From JAUWNP01 sp034430655 (GTDB taxonomy: Bacteria > Chloroflexota > Anaerolineae > B4-G1): a DNA stretch of 5,365 bases. The stretch is from positions 1 to 5,365 of the forward strand of contig DAOUEC010000282.1 of assembly GCA_034430655.1 (NCBI GenBank), written 5' to 3'. The notes below the pieces were generated by a model. That model saw nothing but the letters and a program-made list of their open reading frames with translations, was not told the origin of the DNA and did not search any database. A program made the position numbers and the translations under genes. Below are positions 1 through 5,365 of the stretch, piece after piece (the first letter of the stretch is position 1; each line of letters opens with the position of its first letter).

Positions 1-936
1 GAGTTCTTCACCGACCACTACGGCTTTGTGATTGGCTACCTGGCCGAAGCGCTGCGCGAGCTGCGCCGGCAGAACTACACGGAGGCATTTGACCGCCATT
101 TCAGCCTGGGCAGCGACCTGAACACGCGCGATGCCAGAGCCGTGCGCCGCACCGTGTCCGGCCTGGTTAAGCTCCTACATCCTGGCGGTGATCCCAGCCG
201 GGAGGAACTGGAGGAATACCTGGAACTGGCCCTGGAAGGGCGTCGCCGCGTCAAAGAGCAGTTGAAGAAGATGGGCGCGTTCGAATACTACCAGACGTCC
301 TTCTCCTACGTAGATACCCAGGCGATGCAGGAGCACTTTGTCGGCGTGCCGGAGGAGGGTGGTCGGCAACTGATCAGCCAGGACCCGATGCCGCCGGGCA
401 GTGTCTACACGGCTGCTCTGACCGACAGCGACAAGGTGGCGCTACACCGCATCGAGGTCGGCCGTATGAGCGGGTCGGGCAGGCTGCGCATCACCGGCAG
501 TCCTGACCGGGCGATGAAGGACTCCATCGTCACCGCCTTCGACTATATCAAGGCCAACAAGACACGTCTGGGGATCGAGCGTGACGTGGATAGCTATGAC
601 TTCCACGTCCAGATCGTAGACCTGATGCACAGCAAGGAAGGTTCACAAGGGGGAGTGGCGTTCTTCGTGGCGCTCTATTCCCTGCTGCGGGAAAGGCAGG
701 TGCAGGCCGGCCTGGTCGTTCTGGGGGAAATGACCATCCAGGGCAACATCCTGCCGGTGCGTTCGCTGGTGGAACCGCTGCAAGTCATCATGGACAACGG
801 CGCCAAGCGGGTGCTGGTCCCGATTGGCAATCAGCGGCAGTTCATGCAAGTGCCGCCCGACATCCTGGAGCGGGTGGATCCGATCTTTTACTCAGAGCCA
901 CTGGCGGCGGCGCTGAAGGCGCTGGGGATGGGATAA
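1..936 (+). CDS. brxL: BREX protein BrxL, Lon-related AAA+ protein (C-terminal part, 5' end outside window)
   Basis: The reading frame is already open at base 1 (EFFTDHYGF, then VIGYLAEALRELRRQNY) and ends at TAA 934-936, giving about 311 residues. A GTG at 28 is internal, because homologous-looking sequence precedes it. BrxL proteins are roughly 680 residues, so this is a little under half. The first ~110 residues look like the helical end of the AAA+ region. The rest is a Lon-protease-like fold: a segment reading SGRLRITGSPDRAMKDSI, then KEGSQGGVAFFVALYSLL, then VVLGEMTIQGNILPVRSL and a tail ending DPIFYSEPLAAALKALG. Aligned by eye to E. coli Lon, the catalytic Ser position is Gln (646-648) and the Lys position is Pro (775-777), so it is probably not a protease; as I recall, this is normal for BrxL. 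In BREX, BrxL acts with the methyltransferase and phosphatase-like components to block phage DNA replication. brxL often closes a BREX operon, which fits the absence of a following BREX gene here. The family call is strong; the BREX subtype cannot be told. Confidence 0.85.
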   Translation, partial: EFFTDHYGFVIGYLAEALRELRRQNYTEAFDRHFSLGSDLNTRDARAVRRTVSGLVKLLHPGGDPSREELEEYLELALEGRRRVKEQLKKMGAFEYYQTSFSYVDTQAMQEHFVGVPEEGGRQLISQDPMPPGSVYTAALTDSDKVALHRIEVGRMSGSGRLRITGSPDRAMKDSIVTAFDYIKANKTRLGIERDVDSYDFHVQIVDLMHSKEGSQGGVAFFVALYSLLRERQVQAGLVVLGEMTIQGNILPVRSLVEPLQVIMDNGAKRVLVPIGNQRQFMQVPPDILERVDPIFYSEPLAAALKALGMG

Positions 937-1139
937 CTCAAGGCATTGTATTAGGGACAGCTCGCTCTCGTTTCTGCACTGTCGCCGATGGCCACAACCA
1001 GCGACCTGAACATCCGCCGGCTGCGGTATCTCCAACCGCCAGAGGTAAGGGTACAGATCTGCCCCGCCAGTGGGACAACCCCGACCGCGAGCCGGACCCC
1101 TGGCCCGAAGCGCAGTTAGCCGACTTTGCCGGCCAGGAC
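937..1139 (+). other. Intergenic remnant between brxL and the IS, possible gene debris
   Basis: No complete gene is convincing in these 203 bases. One plus-strand frame (codons starting at positions divisible by three) is open from the brxL end to a stop at 1152-1154 inside the IS. It has no ATG, GTG or TTG start after the brxL stop. Its last part, ending QWDNPDREPDPWPEAQLADF (about 1068-1127), has a protein-like composition. A second frame gives a 43-codon ORF from ATG 988 to TAG 1117-1119 (MATTSDLNIRRLRYLQPPEV and onward) without a clear ribosome binding site. These could be two pieces of one frameshifted gene, or an internal fragment of a gene lost in the rearrangement at the IS. I do not recognise either peptide. 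No rho-independent terminator is visible after brxL. Confidence 0.35.
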
Positions 1140-1186
1140 TGCGTATTCCGATGAAGTCGTCCACGAGTTCCGGTCATGTCGTCCAC
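1140..1186. repeat. Left terminal inverted repeat with two 22-bp-spaced units
   Basis: After the terminal TGCGTA there are two tandem units, TTCCGATGAAGTCGTCCAC at 1146-1164 and TTCCGGTCATGTCGTCCAC at 1168-1186, offset by 22 bp and matching at 14-15 of 19 positions. They correspond in inverted orientation to the units at the right end (for example TTCCGGGCCATGCCGACC read from the minus strand). In IS21 elements such multiple terminal repeats are transposase binding sites. That role is inferred here from position and similarity. Confidence 0.8.
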
Positions 1187-1216
1187 CAGTCGGAGCGAAG
1201 CGACGCTAGCGTGAAC

Positions 1217-1246
1217 ATTATACACTCAAGTGGTCGGCATGGTCAA
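1217..1246 (-). promoter_or_regulatory. Outward-facing sigma70-type promoter at the left IS end
   Basis: On the minus strand, TTGACC (plus-strand 1241-1246) and TATAAT (plus-strand 1217-1222) are separated by 18 bases. This is five of six and six of six matches to the -35 and -10 consensus. It overlaps the 3' end of istB and points left out of the IS, towards the remnant region and antisense to the end of brxL. Its spacer contains GTGGTCGGCATGG (1230-1242), the core of the right-end repeat, so IstA binding could block it. In a tandem dimer or circle of the element the same promoter would read into the right end and on to istA. The hexamers are seen directly; activity is inferred. Confidence 0.55.
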
Positions 1247-1975
1247 GTGAGAGTTGAGCTTACGTCGGGACTCTCCCTTGAGATTGAGCCGGTAGGCATT
1301 GTGGACCAAGCGGTCCAGGATGGCATCCCCGATGGTTGGATCGGGAAAGCGGACGTGCCACTCTGCAACGGGCACTTGAGTGGCGACCATAGTGGATGAT
1401 CGGCCGTAGCGATCATCCAGGATTTCGAGCAGGTCTTGGGACTGGGTGCGGGTCAGGGGATCACGCAGCCAATCGTCGAGGACCAGGAGTTGTACTCGAG
1501 CAAAGGTGTCGAGGAGTTTGGGGTAGGAACCGTCGGCGTGGGCGGGGGTCGTCTGGTGCAGGAGACGGGAGGTGCGTAAATAGCGGACGGTAAAGTTGTG
1601 ACGACAGGTAGAATGGGCAAGGGCAGAGGCCAAGAAGGTTTTACCGACGCCAGTCGGGCCCAGGATGAGGATGTTGAGGTGTAGGTTGATCCATTCACCT
1701 TGGGTAAGTTGGAGGACGAGACGGCGGTCGATGCCGCGGGAGGGGGAAGGATCGAGGTCTTCGATGGTGGCCGGTAGCGGCAGTCGAGCTGCCCTCAGTC
1801 GTCGTTGTAGGCGGTTGTTATCACGGCGGATGCACTCCCGGTCGACGAGCAGGCCAAGGCGATCCTCGAATGGCAGTTCAGTGTACTGGGGATTGTGAAG
1901 TTGCTCTTCGAGGGCAGCACGAAAAGCGGGTAGGCGGAGTTGGGTCAGTTTGTCGAGCAGCGGTTGAGTAAGCAT
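1226..1975 (-). CDS. istB: IS21 helper ATPase IstB
   Basis: This 249-residue protein has the full length usual for IstB, the AAA+ ATPase that remodels target DNA and activates the IstA transposase. The N-terminal ~95 residues form the IstB helical domain (MLTQPLLDKLTQLRLPAFRA and so on). Walker A is GPTGVGKT at residues 106-113 and Walker B is LLVLDD at about 163-168. A sensor-like VATQVPV lies near 197-203. The C-terminal motif DAILDRLVHNAYRLNLKGES is characteristic of the family. Translation starts at ATG 1973-1975, with AAGGAG 8 bases upstream, just past the istA stop. The gap between istA and istB is 11 bases, so the two are cotranscribed and probably translationally coupled. The last four residues (MPTT) are encoded by a copy of the IS repeat core, and the -10/-35 of an outward promoter overlaps the gene's 3' end. 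Confidence 0.93.
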   Translation of the reverse strand: MLTQPLLDKLTQLRLPAFRAALEEQLHNPQYTELPFEDRLGLLVDRECIRRDNNRLQRRLRAARLPLPATIEDLDPSPSRGIDRRLVLQLTQGEWINLHLNILILGPTGVGKTFLASALAHSTCRHNFTVRYLRTSRLLHQTTPAHADGSYPKLLDTFARVQLLVLDDWLRDPLTRTQSQDLLEILDDRYGRSSTMVATQVPVAEWHVRFPDPTIGDAILDRLVHNAYRLNLKGESRRKLNSHLTMPTT

Positions 1976-1986
1976 AGCACATCTCC

Positions 1987-3525
1987 TTAATGATAGTAGG
2001 CTTGGCCACGGATGTTTTCGTGGTCGGTTGGGACAACAGTAGCAGGTTCTTCGGGTTCGACTTGGTCGAGCTTGGCATCGAGGATATTCTTGACCCCCTT
2101 GTAGGAGTGAATGCCAGCAGGAAGGGCGCGGCGACAGGCGGCTTCCAGGCGGTCCTCGCCGTACCGTTTGGCCAGCCGCAGGATGCCCATACAGGAACGA
2201 TAGGCCTGTTGAGGATGTTTGCGGGAATCGAGAAGCGCTTGCACGAGTTGGGCTGTGTGCGGGCCGATGGTCTGAGCCCAGCGTGTGAACCGGTCAGGCG
2301 ACCACTCCTGATACTTCTGATGGGAGGGCGGCATATGCTCTGAGGTCGTGGTGTGCCTCCCTCGGGCGTTGGTACGACGATGGGAAGCGACCCAACGGTT
2401 CTTGAAAAAGATCACGATCGTGCGCTCGGTGGCGCGAACGTAGACCTCTTCGTGGATGAGGGTGTACGGGACGCTGTAGTAGTGCTTTTCGAACTCGATA
2501 TGATAGTCGATGTTGACGCGCGCCTTCTTCCAGGTCGCGAATTCGTAGGGTAGCTCAGGGAGAGGCTTGAGGGCCGGTTGGTCCAACGTCTCGAAGAGTT
2601 CGCGGCGGGAGCGGCCGAGGTGTTTCATCAGTTTCGCGTCGAGTTCGTCGAGCAGCTCATGGATGGCCTGGTTCAGGTCGGCGAGGCTGAAGAAGGTACG
2701 ATTGCGCAAGCGGGCGAGGATCCAGCGTTCGACCACCTGGACACCAACCTCCGCCTTGGCCTTGTCTTTGGGCTTGCGAATGCGTGCCGGAACGACCGCC
2801 GTACCATAGTGTTGGGCCAGGTCTTGGTAGGTAGGATTCAAGTCTGGCTCGTAGCGGCAGGGGTGTTTGACGCCTGCTTTGAGATTGTCTGGGACAACGA
2901 TCTCGGGTACACCGCCAAAGAAAGCGAACATGCGGACGTGGGCGCTGATCCAGTTGGGTAGGTCTTGACTCCAGTGGGCCTCGGCATAAGTGTAACTGCT
3001 GGTGCCCAGTACGCCGACGAATATCTGAGCTTGGCGGACCTCGCCGGTGTTGGGATCGACGACTGACGCCGTCTGACCGGCGTAGTCTACGAAGACTTTC
3101 TCTCCACCTTTGTGGGAGATGCGCATCGAAGGCTTTAACCGTTTGGCCCACCGGCGGTAGAGTTCACAGAACTGACTGTGGCCGTACCCGTCCGGGTGGG
3201 CTTCGCGATACTCGACCCACAGGAGACGCAGGGTGACACTCTTCTTGCGCAGTTCGGTGTGAATTAGGGACCAGTCAGGACAGGGGATGATTCTTGAACT
3301 TGGACACGACGGCCTGGGGAAGAGGAGCCGAAAGAGCGCGTCCTCATCCAAGTCCGCGGGGATCGGCCAACTCAGTCCCTCTTCTTTGGCACGTCGCAGG
3401 TACTCACCAACTGTACTGTGGGAGATGGAGCAACTGCGGGCAATTGCCCGGTTCGTCAGTCCGCACTCCCACTTCAGACGAAGAACTTCACGTATTTTGC
3501 GCATGGTTAACCTTTCTTGGGACAT
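1987..3525 (-). CDS. istA: IS21 transposase IstA (DDE integrase-type)
   Basis: The 512-residue protein catalyses strand cleavage and transfer of the element. I start it at ATG 3523-3525, because AAGGAGGT lies 4 bases upstream on the minus strand; an in-frame ATG 16 codons earlier (3571-3573) has no such site. Residues ~20-45 (GLTNRAIARSCSISHSTVGE) form a helix-turn-helix for end binding. The integrase core follows, with candidate catalytic acids D147 (VFVDYAG), D213 (IVVPDNLKAG) and E259 (KDKAKAEVGV). The C-terminal part has the EKHYYSVPYTLI and VIFFKNRWVASH segments of the family's beta-barrel-like region. The frame is intact with all three acids, so it should be functional. It is followed by istB after 11 bases. 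I found no strong promoter in the right IS end, and its ribosome binding site is in a potential hairpin, both consistent with low basal expression. Confidence 0.93.
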   Translation of the reverse strand: MSQERLTMRKIREVLRLKWECGLTNRAIARSCSISHSTVGEYLRRAKEEGLSWPIPADLDEDALFRLLFPRPSCPSSRIIPCPDWSLIHTELRKKSVTLRLLWVEYREAHPDGYGHSQFCELYRRWAKRLKPSMRISHKGGEKVFVDYAGQTASVVDPNTGEVRQAQIFVGVLGTSSYTYAEAHWSQDLPNWISAHVRMFAFFGGVPEIVVPDNLKAGVKHPCRYEPDLNPTYQDLAQHYGTAVVPARIRKPKDKAKAEVGVQVVERWILARLRNRTFFSLADLNQAIHELLDELDAKLMKHLGRSRRELFETLDQPALKPLPELPYEFATWKKARVNIDYHIEFEKHYYSVPYTLIHEEVYVRATERTIVIFFKNRWVASHRRTNARGRHTTTSEHMPPSHQKYQEWSPDRFTRWAQTIGPHTAQLVQALLDSRKHPQQAYRSCMGILRLAKRYGEDRLEAACRRALPAGIHSYKGVKNILDAKLDQVEPEEPATVVPTDHENIRGQAYYH

Positions 3526-3553
3526 CTTTACCTCCTTGGTTTTTTGGAGGTTA
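3523..3553 (-). promoter_or_regulatory. istA ribosome binding site within a small hairpin
   Basis: On the minus strand the istA Shine-Dalgarno GGAGGT pairs perfectly with ACCTCC located just upstream (plus-strand 3530-3535 with 3546-3551), leaving a 10-base A-rich loop. Past one A-A mismatch, two further A-T pairs could extend the stem. The SD is therefore partly hidden in the transcript. Sequestering the transposase start is a known restraint in other IS families; for this element it is an inference from the sequence. Confidence 0.5.
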
Positions 3554-3618
3554 AGGATGCCACAAAACTGCAAGATTAGCCAGCGCCGCTTGCTACTCGC
3601 TCAGAAACGCGGCCGAGG

Positions 3619-3780
3619 ATTCCGGAGCATGCCGTCCACTGAATCCAGACCAAGGCGACCACTGAATCCGGTCTCCCCGAAAAAATGGACGCCATGCTGC
3701 CGGAACAGGTGGTCGGCATGGCCCGGAACGGGTGGACGGCATCCATCGGAATCTCCGGTCGGCATGGCCCGGATTACGCA
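3619..3780. repeat. Right-end array of seven 23-bp-spaced repeat units in two opposed blocks
   Basis: Three units read rightward on the plus strand, with their ATTCCG-like boxes starting at 3619, 3642 and 3665, exactly 23 bp apart. The first is the fullest, TTCCGGAGCATGCCGTCCAC. The second and third share CCACTGAATCC at their junctions and are more degenerate. Four units read the other way, with CGGAA/CGGAT boxes at 3701, 3724, 3747 and 3770, again exactly 23 bp apart. The outermost is GGTCGGCATGGCCCGGATT, leading to the terminal ACGCA. The opposing blocks meet around 3671-3690. These are probable IstA binding sites; the outer four match the left-end units in inverted orientation. Confidence 0.75.
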
Positions 3781-5156
3781 CGCCTCCCGACCGGGTGCAC
3801 GAGACCTACTACGTCGACTTTGCCGACCGGCAGCGCTGCGTGGGCCTCAACCTGCTCGACATGACGTTGGGGCTGGACGTAGACAAAGTGGTCAGCGACC
3901 TGATCGGCCTGGGCGAAGCACTGTGGTCGAAGTATTGGGGGCCGCGAATGGAAGCGGTCTGGCGCTACGCGACCAGGACGTTGGCGCTGATCAACGTCCG
4001 GCGCGTGGCGATGGGGTTGCCGGAACGGCAGTACACGATCCTGGACGTGCCCCCGCTGCTCCTGGCCCCTCGTGACCGGCGGGAACCCTTTCTGCTGTCC
4101 AACCTGCCCCTGGACACCCCCGAAGGGCAGGACGTGCGCTGGTGGTGGAGCCGGTGGTACGAACCGCTGCGGTCCAGCCTGCAGCAGGACGTCATTTCCC
4201 CCGTCCTGACGAAAGTATTCCGCCTCTCGGGCAACAGTTCCTCCCGCAGCGTGTTCGGCCAGGCCGTCTCCACGTTGAACCTGCGCCAGGTCCTACGCCA
4301 GGGAGGCATCCTGCTGGTCCACACTGCAACGGGCGAGCTGGGAGAAGAGATTGGCGGCTTCATGGGCGCGGTGATCCTGAACTTGCTCAACGTGGTGATC
4401 CGCGAGCGGGCGGCCCAGGCCCGCGCCCGGCGCACGCCGTGCCTGGTGATCGTAGACGAGTTCCAGTCCATTCCATCCGTGAATTACGGAGCACTGCTCT
4501 CCGAGCTGCAGAAGTTCGAGGTCGCTTTTGTCCTGGGAACCCAGTCACTGGCCAGGCTGCGGGCTATCGAGCGCGAACTTCCCGGCATCATCTTCGCCAG
4601 TGTGGCCACGCTGATGTCCTTCCAGGTCAACCACGAGGATGCAAAGTACTTGTCGGGAGAGCTGGATGGCGTTCCGCCTGCCAGCCTGGTGAACCTGGAA
4701 CCGTTTCACGCCTACGTCAAGACCACCGGCCCCGACGGGAGACGGTTGCCGGTGTACTCGATGAGAGGCAATCCGCCTCTTGCTCCGGATCCGAGTGTTG
4801 CAGCCCGGGTCCTGGAGCAGGTGAGCGGGTACAGCCGCCTGGCGGCAGGCACCCAGGAGCAGGCCTCCCGGCTGGCTGCGGAGTTGAGCGACGGTGCGGA
4901 AGCCCGGCAACGCGAGGAGGAGATCAACACCTGGCTGCAGGCCCGGGAGGAGAGCGATTTCGTCACCGAGCAGCAGTTGGGTGAACTGGCCCGCATGATG
5001 GCCACCCGCTCGACCCAGGACTACGGGCCGAAAGCGGGTAGTATCGGGCGGGGAATGTCGGCTCGCTCTGAGCAAAACCGAAGGGCAGAGAGGAGTAGGA
5101 AACGGAGACCACAAGGTTTTCGGGCTCTCGGCGCAGGGGATGAGAATGATCACTAA
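3781..5156 (+). pseudogene. TraG/VirD4-like conjugative coupling ATPase, 5' truncated at the IS end
   Basis: The frame enters from inside the IS and ends at TAA 5154-5156, leaving about 458 codons of native sequence. It starts mid-domain at PPDRVHETYYVDFADRQRCVGLNLLDM, a stretch that in this ATPase class follows shortly after the Walker A/DPKGD region. No Walker A is present, so the nucleotide-binding site is incomplete. What remains is a Walker B strand, CLVIVDEFQS (Asp codon 4455-4457, Glu 4458-4460), a GTQSLARL motif (4536-4559) like the QSLxQL of VirD4/TraG proteins, and a NLEPFHAYVKTTGPDG segment. The tail is charged and very basic near the end (RRAERSRKRRPQ). Intact relatives are inner-membrane ATPases that feed DNA to a type IV secretion channel. 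A GTG at 3732 inside the IS could start an in-frame chimera, but it has no good ribosome binding site. A HerA/FtsK-like ATPase of another role is possible. Confidence 0.72.
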
Positions 5157-5365
5157 GCCGGAACTCTACGAGGTACTGTGCCTGTTGCGGGATCATCCCT
5201 GGTCCACCGCGTCCCAGGTGGCCGGGCTGACCAACCTGCCGTTGCGCTCTGGGCAGCGGTATCTCTCCAACCTGCTTTCCGCGAGCCTGGTCCAAGCAGT
5301 GCGTGTTCCGCGGGTGCGAGGGAGGCTGTATGCTCCATCAGCGGCCGGCATCGCTCTACTGGCAG
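5146..5365 (+). CDS. Replication-relaxation-like winged-helix protein (N-terminal part, runs off window)
   Basis: Seventy-three codons are visible from ATG 5146 and the frame is still open at the window edge. AGGGG at 5135-5139 lies 6 bases before this ATG; the ATG at 5140 abuts that site directly and is less likely. The start overlaps the end of the upstream ATPase gene by 11 bases, indicating an operon with coupled translation. The sequence TKPELYEVLCLLRDHPW, then STASQVAGLTNLP, RSGQRYLSNLLSASLV and a wing-like RVPRVRGRLYAPSAAG, is a winged helix-turn-helix. Proteins of this form next to TraG-like ATPases in Chloroflexota-type elements are usually named replication-relaxation proteins, related to plasmid/mobilisation regulators or nicking accessory factors. 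That name rests on the fold pattern and context; a generic transcriptional regulator is the alternative. If the upstream gene's own promoter was lost with its 5' end, expression of this gene may be affected. Confidence 0.6.
   Translation, partial: MITKPELYEVLCLLRDHPWSTASQVAGLTNLPLRSGQRYLSNLLSASLVQAVRVPRVRGRLYAPSAAGIALLA

Larger units (their letters stand above)
1140..3780 (-). mobile_element. IS21-family insertion sequence (istA-istB), complete, about 2.64 kb
   Basis: The element is bounded by inverted ends: TGCGTATTCCG at 1140-1150 and, read on the minus strand from 3780, TGCGTAATCCG (10 of 11 matching). Each end is followed inward by subterminal repeats. Both genes read leftward on the minus strand, istA then istB, which is the IS21 organisation. 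Both ORFs are intact, so the element may be active. IS21 elements normally leave a 4-8 bp target duplication. The bases outside the ends are GCCAGGAC (1132-1139) and CGCCTCCC (3781-3788), which do not match. That suggests recombination between copies or an adjacent deletion after insertion. The right flank cuts directly into a coding sequence. At 2641 bp it is slightly longer than many IS21 members, because of a 255 bp region upstream of istA filled largely with repeats. Confidence 0.9.

Noticed and set aside
1121..1145. CGACTTTGCCG followed by TGCGT occurs both left of the IS (from 1121) and inside the ATPase gene (from 3815), suggesting a shared origin of the flanks.
   Set aside because: The identical run is only 11 bases in GC-rich DNA, the following spacing differs, and 11-base matches are expected by chance in a window this long.
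1203..1212. Perfect 10-base palindrome ACGCTAGCGT downstream of istB as a terminator or operator.
   Set aside because: It has no loop and no following T-run, and it lies downstream of the outward promoter; too short to call on its own.
892..1225. Minus-strand open frames across the gap between brxL and the IS (about 90-95 codons).
   Set aside because: They overlap the brxL 3' end or run through the IS end, lack clear ribosome binding sites and have arginine-rich, low-information translations typical of shadow frames in GC-rich DNA.
3526..3600. A promoter for istA inside the right end (TTGCAG or a TAATCT -10-like box on the minus strand).
   Set aside because: Hexamer matches are only about three of six and spacing to a partner box is poor; no supported call.
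3619..3780. The regularly spaced units as a CRISPR array.
   Set aside because: Units are imperfect, the period is only 23 bp with almost no spacer, orientation switches midway, and they sit at an IS21 terminus.
3287..4075. A 262-codon plus-strand frame crossing from istA antisense through the IS end into the ATPase gene.
   Set aside because: It is antisense to istA, then out of frame with the ATPase; its composition (runs of Arg, Pro, Gly) fits a shadow frame.

Overview
The window is GC-rich bacterial accessory DNA. It joins the tail of a phage-defence locus, a complete insertion sequence, and the start of what looks like a conjugation/mobilisation module. The pairing of a VirD4/TraG-like coupling ATPase with a short winged-helix protein of the replication-relaxation type is, from memory, typical of integrative elements in Chloroflexota. 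That host assignment is an inference and no rRNA or housekeeping gene confirms it.

Layout: (1) 1-936, plus strand: the C-terminal ~311 residues of a BrxL-type, Lon-related AAA+ protein of a BREX system; its N-terminal AAA+ core lies before the window. (2) 937-1139: a 203-base stretch with no convincing complete gene, only a start-less open frame and a 43-codon ORF, probably debris of a lost gene. (3) 1140-3780: an IS21-family element on the minus strand, with istA (DDE transposase) then istB (AAA+ helper), terminal inverted repeats TGCGTA-TCCG and arrays of 22-23 bp subterminal repeats. (4) 3781-5156, plus strand: a TraG/VirD4-like ATPase cut off at its 5' end exactly at the IS boundary and lacking its Walker A part. 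(5) 5146 to the end, plus strand: the start of a winged-helix replication-relaxation-like protein, overlapping the ATPase by 11 bases.

The IS has no visible target-site duplication. The flanking DNA on its two sides belongs to different genes: BREX plus debris on the left, a decapitated coupling protein on the right. The simplest reading is that an IS21 copy caused or took part in a deletion or recombination that joined a BREX locus to a conjugation locus. Both may have been cargo and backbone of one mobile element.

The most interesting fine structure is inside the IS. The right end carries seven units spaced exactly 23 bp apart in two oppositely oriented blocks. The left end carries a near-consensus outward-facing promoter whose spacer contains another copy of the repeat core. 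The istA ribosome binding site sits in a small hairpin. Together these suggest a transposase promoter that works well only when two IS ends are joined, with possible repression by IstA and damped translation. I see no wholly new defence system in this window; the visible defence gene belongs to a known family.
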